From Methanocalculaceae archaeon (lineage in GTDB: Archaea > Halobacteriota > Methanomicrobia > Methanomicrobiales > Methanocorpusculaceae), in the NCBI GenBank assembly GCA_031255895.1, contig JAIRRQ010000096.1, positions 1 to 5,463 on the forward strand: a DNA stretch of 5,463 nucleotides, in the 5' to 3' direction. Shown here piece after piece: positions 4,537 through 5,463 of this stretch (position 1 is the stretch's first letter; every line of letters begins with the position of its first letter). The notes below the pieces were generated by a model, which made no database searches, had not been told where the DNA came from, and saw nothing but the letters and a program-made list of their open reading frames with translations. Both the position numbers and the translations under genes were made by a program.

Positions 4537-5463
4537 TTAATTTAGCTTCGGCTTTGTCTCAACAACTTTTGCAAGTAGTGAGATTCCCGCCTGCAAATCA
4601 TTTAGATCGATAACTTCGACCGATGAGTGAATATATCGTGCCGGAATCGAGACCGGCACACTCGGAATACCGCCACGTTCAAAGTTGATTGCAGATGCAT
4701 CCGTGTTGCCACCATCACCAATCTCCACCTGCACCGAAATATCGAACTTTTTTGCAGTTTTTGTCAACCAGGAAACAATGCGTGGATCCGCAATATGACC
4801 ACGACCTGAGGCAGACACTGCCACTACAACAGGACCACGGCCCATAAATATCGGCGCCTTGCGACGTTCAATACCTGGAGAATCCCCAGGGATCGTTACA
4901 TCCGTAGCGATGGCGACATCCGGATTCAGTGCGAAGGAACTCGTCTTCGCACCCCTCAGTCCGACCTCTTCTTGCACCGTGAACACTGCGTAAACAGTGT
5001 GTTTTGTTTGCATCTCCCGCATAGCACCGATCAGCATTACACATCCCGCACGATTGTCAAATGCTTTGCCAGTAACACACGTTCCAGCAAGCGGCACAAA
5101 CTCACGATCTATAGTAATCGGCGTGCCGATCATAATACCCAGAGCCTCGATCTCTTCAGGGCTCGTCGCGCCAACATCGATGAACATATCTGCAAGATTT
5201 ATCGGTTTTTTACGATCATCTTCACTCATCACGTGTGGGGGCTTCATACCGAGAACTCCTGGAACTATGCCATTTTCGCCGTGTAAAAAAACCCGCTGAG
5301 AGACCAGGACCGGATTGAACCATCCGCCAATCGCAATGAAGTGAACGAACCCGTGTTCATCCACGTACTGGACCATAAGACCGATTTCATCCATGTGAGC
5401 CGCTAACATGATCGAAAAATCATCACCCTTCTTTATCGCGACGAGATTACCCATCTTGTCAAT
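4537..5463 (-). CDS. M42 family metallo-aminopeptidase (TET-type), N-terminus outside window
   Basis: 308 codons are visible, entering at the right window edge with I-D-K-M-G-N-L-V-A. The internal ATG at 5454-5452 is not the true start, because the frame continues beyond it and M42 proteins have about 45 more residues there. Dinuclear metal site residues are all visible (numbered from the first visible codon): H23 in A-A-H-M-D-E-I-G with D25, bridging D136 in F-D-N-R-A-G, catalytic E165 and ligand E166 in V-Q-E-E-V-G, D188 in A-T-D-V-T, and H279 in Y-I-H-S-S-V-E. Spacings agree with the family, and G-D-G-G-N-T-D-A is also present. Known role: cytoplasmic, often dodecameric tetrahedral aminopeptidases that trim peptides left by the proteasome; older annotations call them endoglucanase/cellulase M. 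Substrate preference cannot be read. The gene is convergent with the transporter operon and appears intact to its stop, with no sign of decay. Confidence 0.94.
   Translation of the reverse strand: MDKMGNLVAIKKGDDFSIMLAAHMDEIGLMVQYVDEHGFVHFIAIGGWFNPVLVSQRVFLHGENGIVPGVLGMKPPHVMSEDDRKKPINLADMFIDVGATSPEEIEALGIMIGTPITIDREFVPLAGTCVTGKAFDNRAGCVMLIGAMREMQTKHTVYAVFTVQEEVGLRGAKTSSFALNPDVAIATDVTIPGDSPGIERRKAPIFMGRGPVVVAVSASGRGHIADPRIVSWLTKTAKKFDISVQVEIGDGGNTDASAINFERGGIPSVPVSIPARYIHSSVEVIDLNDLQAGISLLAKVVETKPKLN

Noticed and set aside
1..5463. CRISPR array, tRNA, rRNA, insertion sequence or prophage
   Set aside because: No spaced repeats, tRNA-like cloverleaf or T-loop sequence, transposase motifs or terminal inverted repeats were seen.

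Overview
The window looks like a methanogenic archaeon, most plausibly Methanomicrobiales (Methanocorpusculum-like). This is inferred, not proven. The signs are archaeal TATA boxes about 27 bp upstream of ATG codons with no leader or Shine-Dalgarno site, oligo-T termination tracts, a rubrerythrin next to rubredoxin-type sequence, a methanogen-style metal-binding ABC receptor, and an M42 (TET-type) aminopeptidase.

Layout. Positions 1-130 hold the C-terminal end of an intact rubrerythrin (rubredoxin-like domain, oxidative-stress defence). Positions about 146-1041 look non-coding at first, but contain the colinear, frame-shifted remains of one large gene: an N-terminal rubredoxin module followed by a glutamate-synthase-like (GltB, FMN/3Fe-4S) domain. 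It has at least three frameshifts, internal stops, a large core deletion and lost metal-binding cysteines. Positions about 1042-1399 hold no gene I can defend.

Positions 1400-4294 are a metal-uptake ABC transporter locus on the + strand. A ZnuA/TroA-type receptor (1435-2430) has its own promoter and an oligo-T terminator. A second unit then starts from an almost identical promoter and encodes an unrecognised 72-residue protein (2498-2716), the ATPase (2713-3453) and an ABC-3 permease (about 3446-4294). The last three reading frames overlap at each junction, so they should be co-transcribed and translationally coupled. The receptor captures the metal outside the cell, the permease carries it across the membrane and the ATPase powers transport. 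The small protein is a candidate accessory factor.

Positions 4295-4536 are a convergent intergenic stretch with terminator-like T runs. They may also hold a second, much less certain relic resembling the N-terminus of a spermidine synthase. Positions 4537-5463 (- strand) encode most of an M42 family aminopeptidase, cut at its N-terminus by the window edge.

The most notable points are the decayed rubredoxin-GltB gene, the duplicated promoter core of the two transporter units, and the unknown small protein coupled to the ATPase. Gene decay next to intact genes would suit a methanogen undergoing genome reduction, for example a host-associated one; that is an inference.
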